Shown here in pieces: positions 25,810 through 35,523 of a stretch of 64,000 nucleotides of DNA (its first letter is position 1; each line of letters begins with the position of its first letter). Made by a program: the position numbers and the translations under genes. Location of the stretch: the NCBI RefSeq assembly GCF_022827545.1, contig NZ_CP094669.1, positions 3,686,001 to 3,750,000 on the forward strand, written 5' to 3'. Under the pieces are notes generated by a model, which saw nothing but the letters and a program-made list of their open reading frames with translations, was not told the DNA's origin and did not search any database. Source of the stretch: Hymenobacter tibetensis (lineage in GTDB: Bacteria > Bacteroidota > Bacteroidia > Cytophagales > Hymenobacteraceae).

Positions 25810-26430
25810 ATGGGCAATACCCTCTTCGACAAGCTCCCCGACGACGGGTCCCGTCGCTCCTTCATGAAGCAGGCTGGCGGTATCGTAGGTCTAGCCATTG
25901 CCCCCCCATTTATTGCCCAGGCGGAACGCCTGACGGCTTTCTCGAAAACGGTGGCTGGCGTCTCAACCATGCAGCTAAAGGTGAACGGCACCGTGCGCAC
26001 CATTCAAGTGGAACCTCGCGTGACGCTACTCGACGCCCTGCGCGAAAACCTGCACCTGACGGGCACCAAAAAAGGTTGCGACCATGGCCAGTGCGGGGCC
26101 TGCACCGTGCACGTGAATGGCCGCCGCATCGTAAGCTGCCTGACGCTGGCGGTCATGAACCAGGGCAAGGAAATCACGACCATTGAAGGCCTCGCCAAAG
26201 CCGACCAACTACACCCACTGCAGGAAGCCTTCATCAAGCACGACGCTTTCCAGTGCGGCTACTGCACCTCGGGCCAGATTATGAGCGGCGTGGCGTGCGT
26301 GAACGAAGGCCACGCCACTACCGACAACCAAGCCCGGGAGTGGATGAGCGGCAACATCTGCCGCTGCGGCGCCTACCCCAACATTCTGGCCGCCGTGCGC
26401 GAGGTGGCCGGTCAATCCGCTAAAGGCTAA
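25810..26430 (+). CDS. paoA: Aldehyde oxidoreductase [2Fe-2S] subunit (PaoA-like)
   Basis: A 206-residue small subunit of a xanthine-oxidase-family molybdoenzyme. Residues 14-20 (SRRSFMK) plus a hydrophobic stretch form a twin-arginine signal, so the folded complex should reach the periplasm. Plant-type cluster ligands are C90, C95, C98 and C110; the second cluster uses C149, C152, C184 and C186 (CGYC ... CRC). Electrons from aldehyde oxidation pass from Mo through both clusters. It is the first of three genes; the next starts 4 bp after its stop. Confidence 0.93.
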   Translation: MGNTLFDKLPDDGSRRSFMKQAGGIVGLAIAPPFIAQAERLTAFSKTVAGVSTMQLKVNGTVRTIQVEPRVTLLDALRENLHLTGTKKGCDHGQCGACTVHVNGRRIVSCLTLAVMNQGKEITTIEGLAKADQLHPLQEAFIKHDAFQCGYCTSGQIMSGVACVNEGHATTDNQAREWMSGNICRCGAYPNILAAVREVAGQSAKG

Positions 26431-26434
26431 CGCT

Positions 26435-27421
26435 ATGAACAACTTCACGTTTACACCCACTAATTCCAGTAAGGAAGCCACCCGCCTGCGCCGGGAAACG
26501 CCCACGGCCACCTACGTGGCGGGCGCTACTACGCTGCTGGACATGATGAAAGTCAATCTGGCGGAGCATCCCCAATTGATTGACATCAACGCGCTGCCGC
26601 TCACCGGTATCGAGCAGACCAAAGACGGGCTGCGCATTGGCGCCTTGGAGCGCATGAGCAATGTAGGTGAGCATCCGTTGGTGGTGCAGCAGTACCCGGC
26701 TGTGTCGGAGTCGCTGCTGCTGGCGGCCTCGGCCCAGTTGCGCAACATGGCCAGCATCGGCGGCAATATCCTGCAACGCACCCGTTGCGGCTACTTTCGC
26801 GACGCGGATTTTCCGTGCAACAAGCGCGTGCCCGGCTCGGGTTGCCCCGCCCAGCACGGTGACAACCACGGCCTAGCGGTCCTTGGCACTTCCGAGGCTT
26901 GCATCGCCCAAACCTACCCCGGTGATTTGTCAGTGGCTCTGATGGCGCTTGATGCGGTGCTGACGCTAGAAAATGCCAAGGGCAAGCAGCGCCGCGTGCC
27001 CCTCACGTCGTTCTACGTGCTGCCCGGCCAGACGCCCCATCAAGAAAACATTCTGGAACCCGGCGAACTAATCGTGGCCGTTAGTATTCCGGCGGCGGTC
27101 CACGCTCAGCGCTCCACTTACCTGAAAGTGCGCGAGCGAACCAGCTATGCCTACGCCCTGGCCTCGGCGGCCGTCGGTTTAGACGTGCAGGGCGGTACCA
27201 TCCGCGCGGCCCGCGTGGCGCTGGGCGGAGTGGGTACCATTCCGTGGCGCTCCCCCGAAGCCGAGAAAATTCTGACCGGCGCCCCGGCTACCGAAGCCAC
27301 GTTCCGGGCTGCTGCCGCGGCGGCTTTGCGCGGAGCCCAGCCCCGGGAACACAACGGCTACAAAGTGCAACTAGCCCAGAACACGCTGGTGCGGGCCCTG
27401 CAAAAAGTTGCTACCACTTAA
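26435..27421 (+). CDS. paoB: Aldehyde oxidoreductase FAD subunit (PaoB-like)
   Basis: A 328-residue medium subunit with an FAD-binding domain of the CO dehydrogenase type (VAGATTLLDMM, NMASIGGNILQRTRC). C118, C128 and C137 in RTRCGYFRD ... CNKRVPGSGC, with C156, match the extra [4Fe-4S] cluster loop known from E. coli PaoB. It contains no signal and should be exported with the twin-arginine subunit. Tight spacing to both neighbours indicates one operon. Confidence 0.92.
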   Translation: MNNFTFTPTNSSKEATRLRRETPTATYVAGATTLLDMMKVNLAEHPQLIDINALPLTGIEQTKDGLRIGALERMSNVGEHPLVVQQYPAVSESLLLAASAQLRNMASIGGNILQRTRCGYFRDADFPCNKRVPGSGCPAQHGDNHGLAVLGTSEACIAQTYPGDLSVALMALDAVLTLENAKGKQRRVPLTSFYVLPGQTPHQENILEPGELIVAVSIPAAVHAQRSTYLKVRERTSYAYALASAAVGLDVQGGTIRAARVALGGVGTIPWRSPEAEKILTGAPATEATFRAAAAAALRGAQPREHNGYKVQLAQNTLVRALQKVATT

Positions 27422-27435
27422 GCTGCTGCCTTGTT

Positions 27436-29757
27436 ATGAACGATTCTCCTTCCTTCGAACCGTCCAAGGCCGGCGTAGTGGGCCAGCCCGTCAACCGTGT
27501 GGACGGCCTGGCCAAGGTGACGGGCCGGGCCCACTACGCCGCCGAGTACGACTTGCCCGGCCTGACCTACGCCGCCCTAAAAACCAGCACGATTGCCAAA
27601 GGCCGCATCAAAAGCATTGATACGGCGGCAGCCCTGCGCGAACCCGGCGTTCTAGCCGTATTCACTCACGAAAACCTGCCCAAGATGGCGCAGACGCCCA
27701 ACACGCTGGCCGGCAAATACGCCATCTACGGCATGCACATGGGCTATATGCCAATGACGGGCAACGAGGTGTTCTACGCCGCGCAGCCGGTGGCTGTGGT
27801 CGTGGCCGACACCTTTGAGCGCGCCACTCAGGCCGCGGCCCTGGTCCAGGTCACCTACGAAGAGGCCCGCCCCGTAGCTTCCTACCAAAGCGCGAATGCC
27901 GAAGTGTTTGACCCCAACGGGCAGGGCTTTGTTTTTGACTTGAAAAAGGTGACCCGCGGCAACCCCGGAGCGGCCCTGGCGGCCTCGGCGGTGCAAGTGA
28001 AAGCCACCTACGTGCACGCCCTCAACCACCACAACCCTATGGAGCCGGGCGCCACTATCGCCCACTGGGAAGCGCCCGATCGGGTGACGGTGTATGACTC
28101 GACGCAGGCGGTGGCCATGTCGCAGTCGTCGCTGGCCACGGTGCTAGGGTTGCCGCAGGAGCAGGTGCGCGTAATTACCAAGTTCATCGGGGGCGGCTTC
28201 GGCTGCAAGTTCAATTTGTGGCCCCACACGGTGCTGGCTACGCTGGCCGCCAAAGCCGTAGGTCGACCCGTGAAGCTGGTGCTAACCCGCCCGCAAATGT
28301 TTACCAGCCTCGGCCACCGCGAAGACCAGGAGCAAACCATCACCCTGGGTGCCACCAAGGAGGGCAAGCTGACCGCACTGATCCACGAGAAAACCTCCAC
28401 AACTTCGCCTTGGGATATTTTCGCCGAGCCTAACGCCGCCATCCTCAACTGGCTCTACGCCTGCCCCAGCTACCAGTCGTCTCACCGGGTAGCCCGGGCC
28501 AACGTCATGACTTCGACGTACATGCGGGCGCCGGGAGAGTCGCCGGGCTCGGTGGCCATGGAATGCGGCCTCGACGAGCTGGCGGCCAAACTCCACCTTG
28601 ACCCCCTCGAAATTCGCCTGCGCAATTATGCTGACGTTGACCCTGGCACCGGTCAGCCCTGGTCGAGCAAGGGTCTGAAAGAGTGCTACGCCCGCGGGGC
28701 CAAGCTTTTCGGTTGGAGCAAGCGCAACCCCCAGCCGGGCGCAACCCGCGACGGGCGCCTGCTGGTGGGCTGGGGCATGGCCACGGCCTCCTATCCCGTG
28801 CGCCCGGCACAGGGTCGGGCCCGCGTCCGTCTCTACGCCGATGGTCACGCCTTAGTGCAAACCAGCGCCACCGACCTAGGCACCGGTACCTACACCGTCA
28901 TCACGCAGGTGGCCGCCGACGCGTTGGGCTTACCAATGCAGAACGTACGCTTCGAGCTGGGTGACAGCACCTTGCCCACGGCACCGGCTTCGGGCTCGTC
29001 GGTGGCGGCGGCCACGGTGAGTTCCTCGGTGTATCTGGCCGTGCAGGACGTGTGGCAGCGGCTGACTGCCCTGGCCGTGCGCGACAGCCAGTCGCCGCTA
29101 TTTCGGGCCAAACCTGAAGATGTGCAACGCGAGCAGGGCCGTCTGGTGCTGCGCCAAGACCCAAGCAAGGGCGAAACGTTTGACGCGCTGCTTCAGCGCC
29201 AGGGCTTGGCCGACATTGAAGGCGTGGGCAACAGCAAATCGGGGGAAGGCTACGAGGCTGATCAGATTGCCTTCGACAACAAACCGGGTACCAAGCAAAC
29301 CAAACGCTCGATGTACTCCTTTGGAGCGCACTTCTGCGAGGTGAAAGTAGACCCCGACCTCGGTACCGTGCGCGTCACCCGCTGGGTAAGCGTGATGGAT
29401 GGCGGCCGGATTCTGAACCCGAAAACGGCGCGCAGCCAGATTATCGGCGGCAGCATCATGGGCATCGGGGCCGCGCTGATGGAAGGCACCAACCGCGACG
29501 AACAGTTTGCTCGTTACACCAACGCCGACCTAGCTGGCTACCACGTGCCCATCAACGCCGACATTCCCGACATGCGAGTGGAATTTATTGACGGGCATGA
29601 CCCCTACGTCAACGCTATGGGCGTCAAGGGCATTGGTGAAGTAGCCATGGTGGGCAGCGTGGCTGCTGTGGCCAACGCCGTCTACCACGCCACCGGCAAG
29701 CCGGTGCGCCGCTTCCCCATCGTTCCCAGCACCGTGCTGGGGGGCAACGCAGTATAG
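27436..29757 (+). CDS. paoC: Aldehyde oxidoreductase molybdopterin subunit (PaoC-like)
   Basis: A 773-residue large subunit binding molybdenum cofactor, probably the cytosine dinucleotide form. The ATG at 27436 follows the FAD-subunit stop by 14 bp; an open frame extends upstream to 27244, but only as overlap. The family motifs TKFIGGGFGCKF and TYMRAPGESPGSVAME are present. The catalytic glutamate is E735 in KGIGEVAMVG. It oxidises aldehydes to acids with water as oxygen source. Dedicated maturation genes (XdhC/PaoD-like) are not in this window. Confidence 0.93.
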   Translation: MNDSPSFEPSKAGVVGQPVNRVDGLAKVTGRAHYAAEYDLPGLTYAALKTSTIAKGRIKSIDTAAALREPGVLAVFTHENLPKMAQTPNTLAGKYAIYGMHMGYMPMTGNEVFYAAQPVAVVVADTFERATQAAALVQVTYEEARPVASYQSANAEVFDPNGQGFVFDLKKVTRGNPGAALAASAVQVKATYVHALNHHNPMEPGATIAHWEAPDRVTVYDSTQAVAMSQSSLATVLGLPQEQVRVITKFIGGGFGCKFNLWPHTVLATLAAKAVGRPVKLVLTRPQMFTSLGHREDQEQTITLGATKEGKLTALIHEKTSTTSPWDIFAEPNAAILNWLYACPSYQSSHRVARANVMTSTYMRAPGESPGSVAMECGLDELAAKLHLDPLEIRLRNYADVDPGTGQPWSSKGLKECYARGAKLFGWSKRNPQPGATRDGRLLVGWGMATASYPVRPAQGRARVRLYADGHALVQTSATDLGTGTYTVITQVAADALGLPMQNVRFELGDSTLPTAPASGSSVAAATVSSSVYLAVQDVWQRLTALAVRDSQSPLFRAKPEDVQREQGRLVLRQDPSKGETFDALLQRQGLADIEGVGNSKSGEGYEADQIAFDNKPGTKQTKRSMYSFGAHFCEVKVDPDLGTVRVTRWVSVMDGGRILNPKTARSQIIGGSIMGIGAALMEGTNRDEQFARYTNADLAGYHVPINADIPDMRVEFIDGHDPYVNAMGVKGIGEVAMVGSVAAVANAVYHATGKPVRRFPIVPSTVLGGNAV

Positions 29758-29865
29758 TGCCCATTGCGCAACCTAGGCGTTGCCCTAGCGGCGGCAAGCA
29801 TGAATTTTCCCGAGTGGGGCAGTTGCCTAGCCAAGGTGCTGCTTCACCTTTTATTTCTTCTTTTT

Positions 29866-30741
29866 ATGTTGAATTCTATTTTGGTGACGGGCGCCACGGG
29901 CACCGTCAGCTCTGAAGTCGTGAAGGCCCTCGCCGGGCGAGGTCTGGCCGTGCGGGCCGGAGTGCGTTCAATCGACAAAGCCGCGCCGCTCCAAGCATTC
30001 CGCCCAAACGTGCAGCCTGTAGAGCTGGACTATACCCGCCCCGAAACCGTCCATGCCGCCTTCGCGGGAGTTAACCGCGCGTTTTTGCTTACGCCCTTCA
30101 CCGAGGATCAAGTAGCTATTGGCAAGCAACTGGTGGCGGCGGCTCAGCAAGCCGGTGTACAGCAGGTGGTGCTCTTGTCCGGCGCCGGCGCGGATGCGCA
30201 GCCGGGCACCCAGATCAACCACTGGCACCGGGAAGTGGAAGTGCACCTCGAGCAAAGCGGCCTGTCCTACACCGTGCTGCGGCCCAGTGGCTTCATGCAG
30301 AATTTCCTGACTTACAACGGCGTCTCCATTCGCCAGGAAAACAAATTTTACCTGGCCATCGGCGACGGCAAAGTCAACTACATCGACGTGCGCGACATTG
30401 CCGCCGTAGCCGCCACCGTGCTTACCGCCCCTGTTGCCTCCCACTGCGGCCAGATCTACACGCTTACGGGTCCGGCCGCGGTTAGCTCCGAAGAAGTAGC
30501 CGCGGCTCTGAGCGAAGCTACTGGCCGCCCGATCAGCTACGTGGCCGTGCCCGAAGAAGCCGCCGTCGAGGCCATGGCGCAGGCGCCCGATTGGCTGCGC
30601 AATGGCCTTTTGGAGCTCTACCGACTCTACAAAGCCGGCGGTGCTAATTGGGTGACCTCTACGGTGGAAGATGTTACCCAGCGCCCCCCGCACAGCATCG
30701 AACAGTTTGCCCGCGATTACCGCTCGCAGTTCGCCTCCTAG
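29866..30741 (+). CDS. NmrA-like NAD(P)-binding protein
   Basis: A 291-residue atypical SDR of the NmrA/quinone-reductase-2 type. The nucleotide motif is LVTGATGTVSSEV near the N-terminus. There is no Y-xxx-K active site, so it may act as a redox sensor or a nonclassical reductase. I chose the ATG at 29866; the upstream frame to 29764 begins at the end of the molybdopterin gene and is not family-like. It may be read together with the operon before it. Confidence 0.87.
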   Translation: MLNSILVTGATGTVSSEVVKALAGRGLAVRAGVRSIDKAAPLQAFRPNVQPVELDYTRPETVHAAFAGVNRAFLLTPFTEDQVAIGKQLVAAAQQAGVQQVVLLSGAGADAQPGTQINHWHREVEVHLEQSGLSYTVLRPSGFMQNFLTYNGVSIRQENKFYLAIGDGKVNYIDVRDIAAVAATVLTAPVASHCGQIYTLTGPAAVSSEEVAAALSEATGRPISYVAVPEEAAVEAMAQAPDWLRNGLLELYRLYKAGGANWVTSTVEDVTQRPPHSIEQFARDYRSQFAS

Positions 30742-30841
30742 GTGGTCCCGACTGCTGGTTTTTACCTGTTAGAAAAATACAAAGGTCCCGGCGAACAGCT
30801 TGCCGGGCCTCTACCTGAATTGTACTGCCAACCTCTCCACT

Positions 30842-31849
30842 ATGCACGCCGGTCGCCGCTTCACTCTGACGGAAATTTTAGTTTGGACCCGGCGAGAAAT
30901 CCTAGTGCTTTTTGGGCTCTCCCTGGTGCCTACTGTGCTTTACGCCGGGCTGGGCTGGCACTGGCTGGGCATGCCCTGGGTGCCCATCGCGCTGGTGGGC
31001 ACGGCCACGGCCTTTGTGGTGGGCTTTAAAAACAATGCCACCTACAGCCGCCTCTGGGAAGCTCGGCAGGTGTGGGGATCCATCGTCAACACCAGTCGGT
31101 CGTGGGCGGTGTTCGTGCGGGACTGGGTCGGCTCTGCGCCCCCTACCGGACCGGGCTTTCTTGATGCACGTCAGCAGTTGATCTACCGGCACGTGGCCTG
31201 GCTCACGGCCCTGCGGTTTCAGCTGCGCGAGTCCCGGGCCTGGGAACACATGCACGAGCCTGCCAACGTGGAATATGCCCGCAACTACCGCATTGCCGAG
31301 CGGGAAACTATCCTGGCCGAAGAACTGGCCCCTTATCTCACCCCAGCCGAGGCCGCCTACGTGCTTGGTAAAAAGAACCGGGCTACCCACTTGCTCGCCT
31401 TGCAGTCCCAGCAACTAAAAGAACTACTTGACCATGACCATCTCAACAATCTGCTGCATCTGCAGTTGGTGCCACTGCTGGTAAACTTGTACGAGCAGCT
31501 AGGTAGGTGTGAACGCCTCAAAAACTTCCCCTACCCGCGCCAGTTCGCCACTCTCAACCTGCTTTTTGTGCGCCTGTTTGCGGGCCTCGTGCCTTTCGGC
31601 TTGCTGCCGGAGTTCGAAAAGCTGGGCGCGCATTTCGTTTGGCTTACGATTCCCTTCAGCATGCTGGTAGCCTGGATTTTCCTAGCCATGGAAAAAGCGG
31701 GAGAAACCGCCGAAAACCCATTCGAGGGCGGGCCCAACGACGTGCCCATCACGGCCTTATCCCGCAACATTGAAATCGACCTGCGCGAGTTGCTGGACGA
31801 ACTGACTATTCCGGCCGCTCTGCAAGCGGAAAACAACATCTTACTCTAG
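30842..31849 (+). CDS. Bestrophin-family membrane channel
   Basis: A 335-residue integral membrane protein of the bestrophin (UPF0187) family, pentameric anion or ion channels. N-terminal helices at about 17-65 (ILVLFGLSLVPTVLYAGLG, VPIALVGTATAFVVGF) are followed by the family segment NNATYSRLWEARQVWGSIVN. A C-terminal pair of helices covers about 235-280. The ATG at 30842 was preferred over 30800 because family members start near MHAGRRFTLTEI. Regulation is not visible. Confidence 0.88.
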   Translation: MHAGRRFTLTEILVWTRREILVLFGLSLVPTVLYAGLGWHWLGMPWVPIALVGTATAFVVGFKNNATYSRLWEARQVWGSIVNTSRSWAVFVRDWVGSAPPTGPGFLDARQQLIYRHVAWLTALRFQLRESRAWEHMHEPANVEYARNYRIAERETILAEELAPYLTPAEAAYVLGKKNRATHLLALQSQQLKELLDHDHLNNLLHLQLVPLLVNLYEQLGRCERLKNFPYPRQFATLNLLFVRLFAGLVPFGLLPEFEKLGAHFVWLTIPFSMLVAWIFLAMEKAGETAENPFEGGPNDVPITALSRNIEIDLRELLDELTIPAALQAENNILL

Positions 31850-32020
31850 CCTCGCCTACCAATGCTTGCTGCTTGGTGGCCGGCACCACCTAGTCTCTGA
31901 TTTTCCAACAATTAGGGATTGACTAGCGCTTGTTAGCTAGCAACTTACCAGGTTCTGGTCACCGTTTTTACTTCACGGCAGCGAGCAGCTCGTTGCCAAT
32001 CAATTTGAATTCAGATCTAC

Positions 32021-33088
32021 ATGGCGCTCAGCATATTTTCGCCTCTTACCATTCGGGGCATGACCCTGAAAAACCGGCTAGTGGTGTCGCCCATGCAGCA
32101 GTACCTCACGCCCGATGGCCTAGTGGGCACTTGGCATATGGTACACTTAGGCAGCCGGGCTGTGGGTGGCGCGGGCCTTATCATCACCGAGTGTTCGGCC
32201 GTTTCTCCCGAAGGCCGCAACACCTTGTTCGACACGGGTCTGTGGAATGACGAGCAAGTGGCCGCCTGGCAACCCATCGTGCAATTTGTGCAGGAGCAAG
32301 GCGCTAAAATCGCCATCCAGCTCTGGCATGCCGGTGGCAAAGGCAGCCACCGCCACCCCCAAGAAGGCATGACTTATCTTCCCCCCACCGAAGGCGGCTG
32401 GCTTCCGAAGGGACCCTCGCCCACAGCGCTGGGCAATGGCCTCGCAGCGGAAGCCCTGACACTGGCCGAGATGGAGACCATCAAGGCCAACTTTGTGGCG
32501 GCCACCCAACGGGCTGTGCAGGCCGGATTCGATAGTATTGAATTGCACGCGGCGCACGGGTACGTGTTCCACCAGTTCTATTCCGGGCTGACCAACCACC
32601 GCACCGACCAGTACGGCGGCAGTTTCGAAAACCGCATCCGCCTATTAGTGGAAACGGTGCAAGCCATGCGCCAAGTGATGCCCGAAGCCATGCCGTTGCT
32701 GGCCCGCCTGTCGGTGGTCGATTATTCCGATGACCCACGCGCCTGGCAGCTCGCCGACGGGGTACGGCTGTCGGCCATTCTCAAAGTCCACGGCGTGGAT
32801 GTTGTTACGGCTTCGGGCGGTGGCTTTGTCACCGTTGATCCGGCCACCGTGTTTCCCTCCTATCAAGTGCCAATGGCTGAGAAAATTAAGACGGAAACCG
32901 GCGTTATTACCGGAGCCGTGGGCATGATCAACGAGGCTCAGCAAGCCAATGCCATTATTGCCAGCGGGCAGGCCGACCTCGTACTCATGGCCCGTGAGTT
33001 ACTGCGCGACCCTTATTTCCCACTGCGGGCTTCGCGGGAGTTGCACCTGACTGCCGAGGTGCCTCAGCCCTACAAGCGCGCCTTTTAA
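32021..33088 (+). CDS. Old-yellow-enzyme-like flavin oxidoreductase (YqjM type)
   Basis: A 355-residue TIM-barrel FMN protein of the OYE family. Substrate-binding histidines H176 and H179 lie in ELHAAHGYVFHQF, and the typical YGGSFENRIRL segment is present. The flavin-tuning cysteine of YqjM-type enzymes (PMCxY) is replaced: residues 24-28 read PMQQY, so position 26 is glutamine. It should still bind FMN and reduce activated alkenes with NAD(P)H, but with a shifted redox potential. The FAD monooxygenase follows 15 bp downstream. Confidence 0.9.
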   Translation: MALSIFSPLTIRGMTLKNRLVVSPMQQYLTPDGLVGTWHMVHLGSRAVGGAGLIITECSAVSPEGRNTLFDTGLWNDEQVAAWQPIVQFVQEQGAKIAIQLWHAGGKGSHRHPQEGMTYLPPTEGGWLPKGPSPTALGNGLAAEALTLAEMETIKANFVAATQRAVQAGFDSIELHAAHGYVFHQFYSGLTNHRTDQYGGSFENRIRLLVETVQAMRQVMPEAMPLLARLSVVDYSDDPRAWQLADGVRLSAILKVHGVDVVTASGGGFVTVDPATVFPSYQVPMAEKIKTETGVITGAVGMINEAQQANAIIASGQADLVLMARELLRDPYFPLRASRELHLTAEVPQPYKRAF

Positions 33089-33103
33089 CGCTGACCACCG
33101 ACT

Positions 33104-34222
33104 ATGGGTATCCTTATTGTTGGCGGGTCTATGGCAGGCTTGTGCGCGGGCATTGCCCTGCGCTGCAAAGGCTATGAGGTGGACATCTACGAGCGGTCGG
33201 CTGTTACTATCGAAAGCCGGGGGGCAGGCCTTGTCGTGCAGCCGGATTTGCAGCATTACATGATCGAGCACGGCCTCATTCCCAAAGAGCTATTTGGGGT
33301 GCCCGCTACCTTTGGGCAGGTGCTCGATTACACGGGGCGGGTGATGATAAAATACCCTATCAGTGGTTCGTTTACCTCTTGGAACCACCTGTGGAAGAAC
33401 CTGAAGGCGCATATTCCTGCCGAAAATTACCACTTCTCCCACCAATTGGCGCAGGTGACGCAGGACGACAAGCAGGCCACCGCCACCTTCACCAACGGCA
33501 CGGTAGTTAGCGGCGACTTGCTGCTGGGCGCCGACGGCTATCAGTCGGCCGTGCGGCAGTACCTGCTGCCGGGTGTGGGCCCTACTTACGCCGGCTACCT
33601 GGTGTATCGGGGCTTGGTGCCCGAAGAAGATCTAACGCCTGCCGAAGTAGCCTTGTTTGCCAACGGCATTACGTTTTTCCCTTACGAGCACGCCCGTATC
33701 CTGGCCTATATGGTACCCGGCGACAATGGGGAGGTAATGCCCGGCCACCGCCTGCTCAACTGGGCCTGGGCCACCAATACCCCCGCCCCAGAGCTAGCCG
33801 AATTGCTGCTCGACAAAGATGGCCGCGCGCGCCCATCCAGCGTGCCCCCATCCTACCTCAGCGCCCGCAGCCTGGCCCGTATCACCCAACTGGCCGACCA
33901 GCATCTGCCCGACGTGTTTCGGCGCATCGTGGCTGAAACCAAGCAGCCTTTCTTACAGGCCGTGATGGAGTTAATGGTGCCCAAGATGTATGAAGGCCGC
34001 GTGGCCATTATGGGCGATGCGGCCTTTGTAGTGCCGCCCCAAACCGGTGCCGGTACCTCCAAAGCCTACAACGATGCAATTTCCCTGGCCGAGGCCCTAC
34101 ACTATAATGCGACTCTCAAGCCGGCCCTGGCTCAGTGGGAAAACGACCGGAATCGACAGGCCCGCAAGCTGTTCGCCCAGGGCAAGCAAATTGCTTTTCA
34201 AAGCGGCTTAGGAATGGAGTAG
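33104..34222 (+). CDS. FAD-dependent monooxygenase
   Basis: A 372-residue group A flavin monooxygenase-like protein. The N-terminal dinucleotide motif is GGSMAGLCAGIAL, the central DG motif lies in LLLGADGYQSAVRQ, and the second FAD motif is GRVAIMGDAAFVVPPQTGAG. It should hydroxylate or oxidise a small, possibly aromatic, substrate using NAD(P)H and O2. It lies in a two-gene operon with the OYE-like reductase, suggesting consecutive steps in one degradation or modification path. Confidence 0.88.
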   Translation: MGILIVGGSMAGLCAGIALRCKGYEVDIYERSAVTIESRGAGLVVQPDLQHYMIEHGLIPKELFGVPATFGQVLDYTGRVMIKYPISGSFTSWNHLWKNLKAHIPAENYHFSHQLAQVTQDDKQATATFTNGTVVSGDLLLGADGYQSAVRQYLLPGVGPTYAGYLVYRGLVPEEDLTPAEVALFANGITFFPYEHARILAYMVPGDNGEVMPGHRLLNWAWATNTPAPELAELLLDKDGRARPSSVPPSYLSARSLARITQLADQHLPDVFRRIVAETKQPFLQAVMELMVPKMYEGRVAIMGDAAFVVPPQTGAGTSKAYNDAISLAEALHYNATLKPALAQWENDRNRQARKLFAQGKQIAFQSGLGME

Positions 34223-34469
34223 CCGCCGAAAAGCCAGTAACCTGAGCAGGTCCTTCACCACGTACTGGCTCGTGTTTTTGGCATTAATTGGCTTTACCAG
34301 CCAGGAAGAGCGACGTTCTCAAACCAACACAATATTCGATAAGCCATTTCACCGGGTATCACAAGTGGCTAATTTACAGACAGAAATGCTTAAAACATCA
34401 CTAGGGATTTTCTAGCCATTTGCACGTTGCTTTCAACCAGCTCTACTGCTAACTCATTTTTCTTTTGCT

Positions 34470-35471
34470 ATGAAAAACATTGCGCTGTATGGATTTGGCC
34501 GCATCGGGCGGCAGTTTTTGCGGGTAGCGCTATCTAAGCGCCTGTTCGTGCCAGTATCCGTTTCCGACATTCGGGACGAGGCCACGCTGGCGGCGCTTTT
34601 CGCCGTGGACACCAACTACGGGCGGTGGGCGGAACCCGTAGCGGGCACCACCGGTAAACTGCGTATCGGCGCGCAGGAAATTCCCTACCTCAATTCCGCC
34701 ACCGAAATACCTGATTGGTCCGCCCTGGGTGTGGACCTGGTGGTGGACTGTACGGGCCGCGCCACCACCCGCGCCGGGGCCCAAGCTCATCTGGACCGGG
34801 GCGCCAAGTACGTACTGGTGAGTGCGCCCAGCAAGAGCCTTGCCGACTGCGACGCCGTGCTGCTCAAGGGCATCAACCTCGACACCTTCGACCCCGCCCA
34901 GCACCACATCGTGAGCATGGGTAGCTGCACCACCAACGCGCTGGCAGCGCCCATCAAGGTCATTCTGGAAAACTTCGGGATTCAGTACGGCCTGTTTTCG
35001 ACGGTGCACTCCTACACCAACACTCAGTCGCTGACCGACCAGCCCATGAAGGACCGACGCGACTCCTGGGCGGCGGCCGAGAACATCATTCCCTCCTCCT
35101 CCGGGGCCGCGCGGGCGCTGCAGTTCATCTGGCCCAACCTGCACATCACGGGCAAAGCTTACCGCGTGCCCACCCGCACCGGCAGCATCGCCGAGTTGAA
35201 CTTGGTGACTGAAAAGGAGTGCACAATCGACGAAGTGAAAGACGCGTTTCGGCGGGCAGCGCAGCAAGGGCCACTGCACGGCGTACTTGACGTGCTGGAA
35301 GAGGAATGGGCCTCTTCGCGCATCGTGGCTGACCCGCACACCGCCCTCATTGACCTGCCCCTGACGGCTAAGCAGGGCCAGCTCTTGTCGGTGGCCTCGT
35401 GGTACGACAACGAATGGGGCTTCTCCAACCGCTTGGCCGAAGTGGCGGGCTACCTGGCCGAGCGTATCTGA
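34470..35471 (+). CDS. gap: Glyceraldehyde-3-phosphate dehydrogenase, type I
   Basis: A 333-residue GAPDH. The NAD motif is YGFGRIGRQFLR, D33 after strand 2 (VSDIRD) fits NAD preference, the catalytic pair is C153 (SCTTN) and H180 (STVHSYTN), and the C-terminal WYDNEWGFSNR is canonical. It converts glyceraldehyde-3-phosphate to 1,3-bisphosphoglycerate. The usual arginine-rich GRAA segment reads RRDSWAAAENIIPSSSGAARAL, slightly divergent, so it may be a second, specialised copy. The UBP-finger gene starts 52 bp later on the same strand. Confidence 0.93.
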   Translation: MKNIALYGFGRIGRQFLRVALSKRLFVPVSVSDIRDEATLAALFAVDTNYGRWAEPVAGTTGKLRIGAQEIPYLNSATEIPDWSALGVDLVVDCTGRATTRAGAQAHLDRGAKYVLVSAPSKSLADCDAVLLKGINLDTFDPAQHHIVSMGSCTTNALAAPIKVILENFGIQYGLFSTVHSYTNTQSLTDQPMKDRRDSWAAAENIIPSSSGAARALQFIWPNLHITGKAYRVPTRTGSIAELNLVTEKECTIDEVKDAFRRAAQQGPLHGVLDVLEEEWASSRIVADPHTALIDLPLTAKQGQLLSVASWYDNEWGFSNRLAEVAGYLAERI

Positions 35472-35523
35472 GTGCCTCACTTTTGTCCATTACTACCTGT
35501 CTCACGCTTTTTCTGCTTCTCTT

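Noticed and set aside
26576..26589. Perfect Fnr-type palindrome TTGATTGACATCAA inside the FAD-subunit gene
   Set aside because: It lies in coding sequence (Leu-Ile-Asp-Ile-Asn) and has no TTTG at the 27-28 nt spacing, so I treat it as chance.
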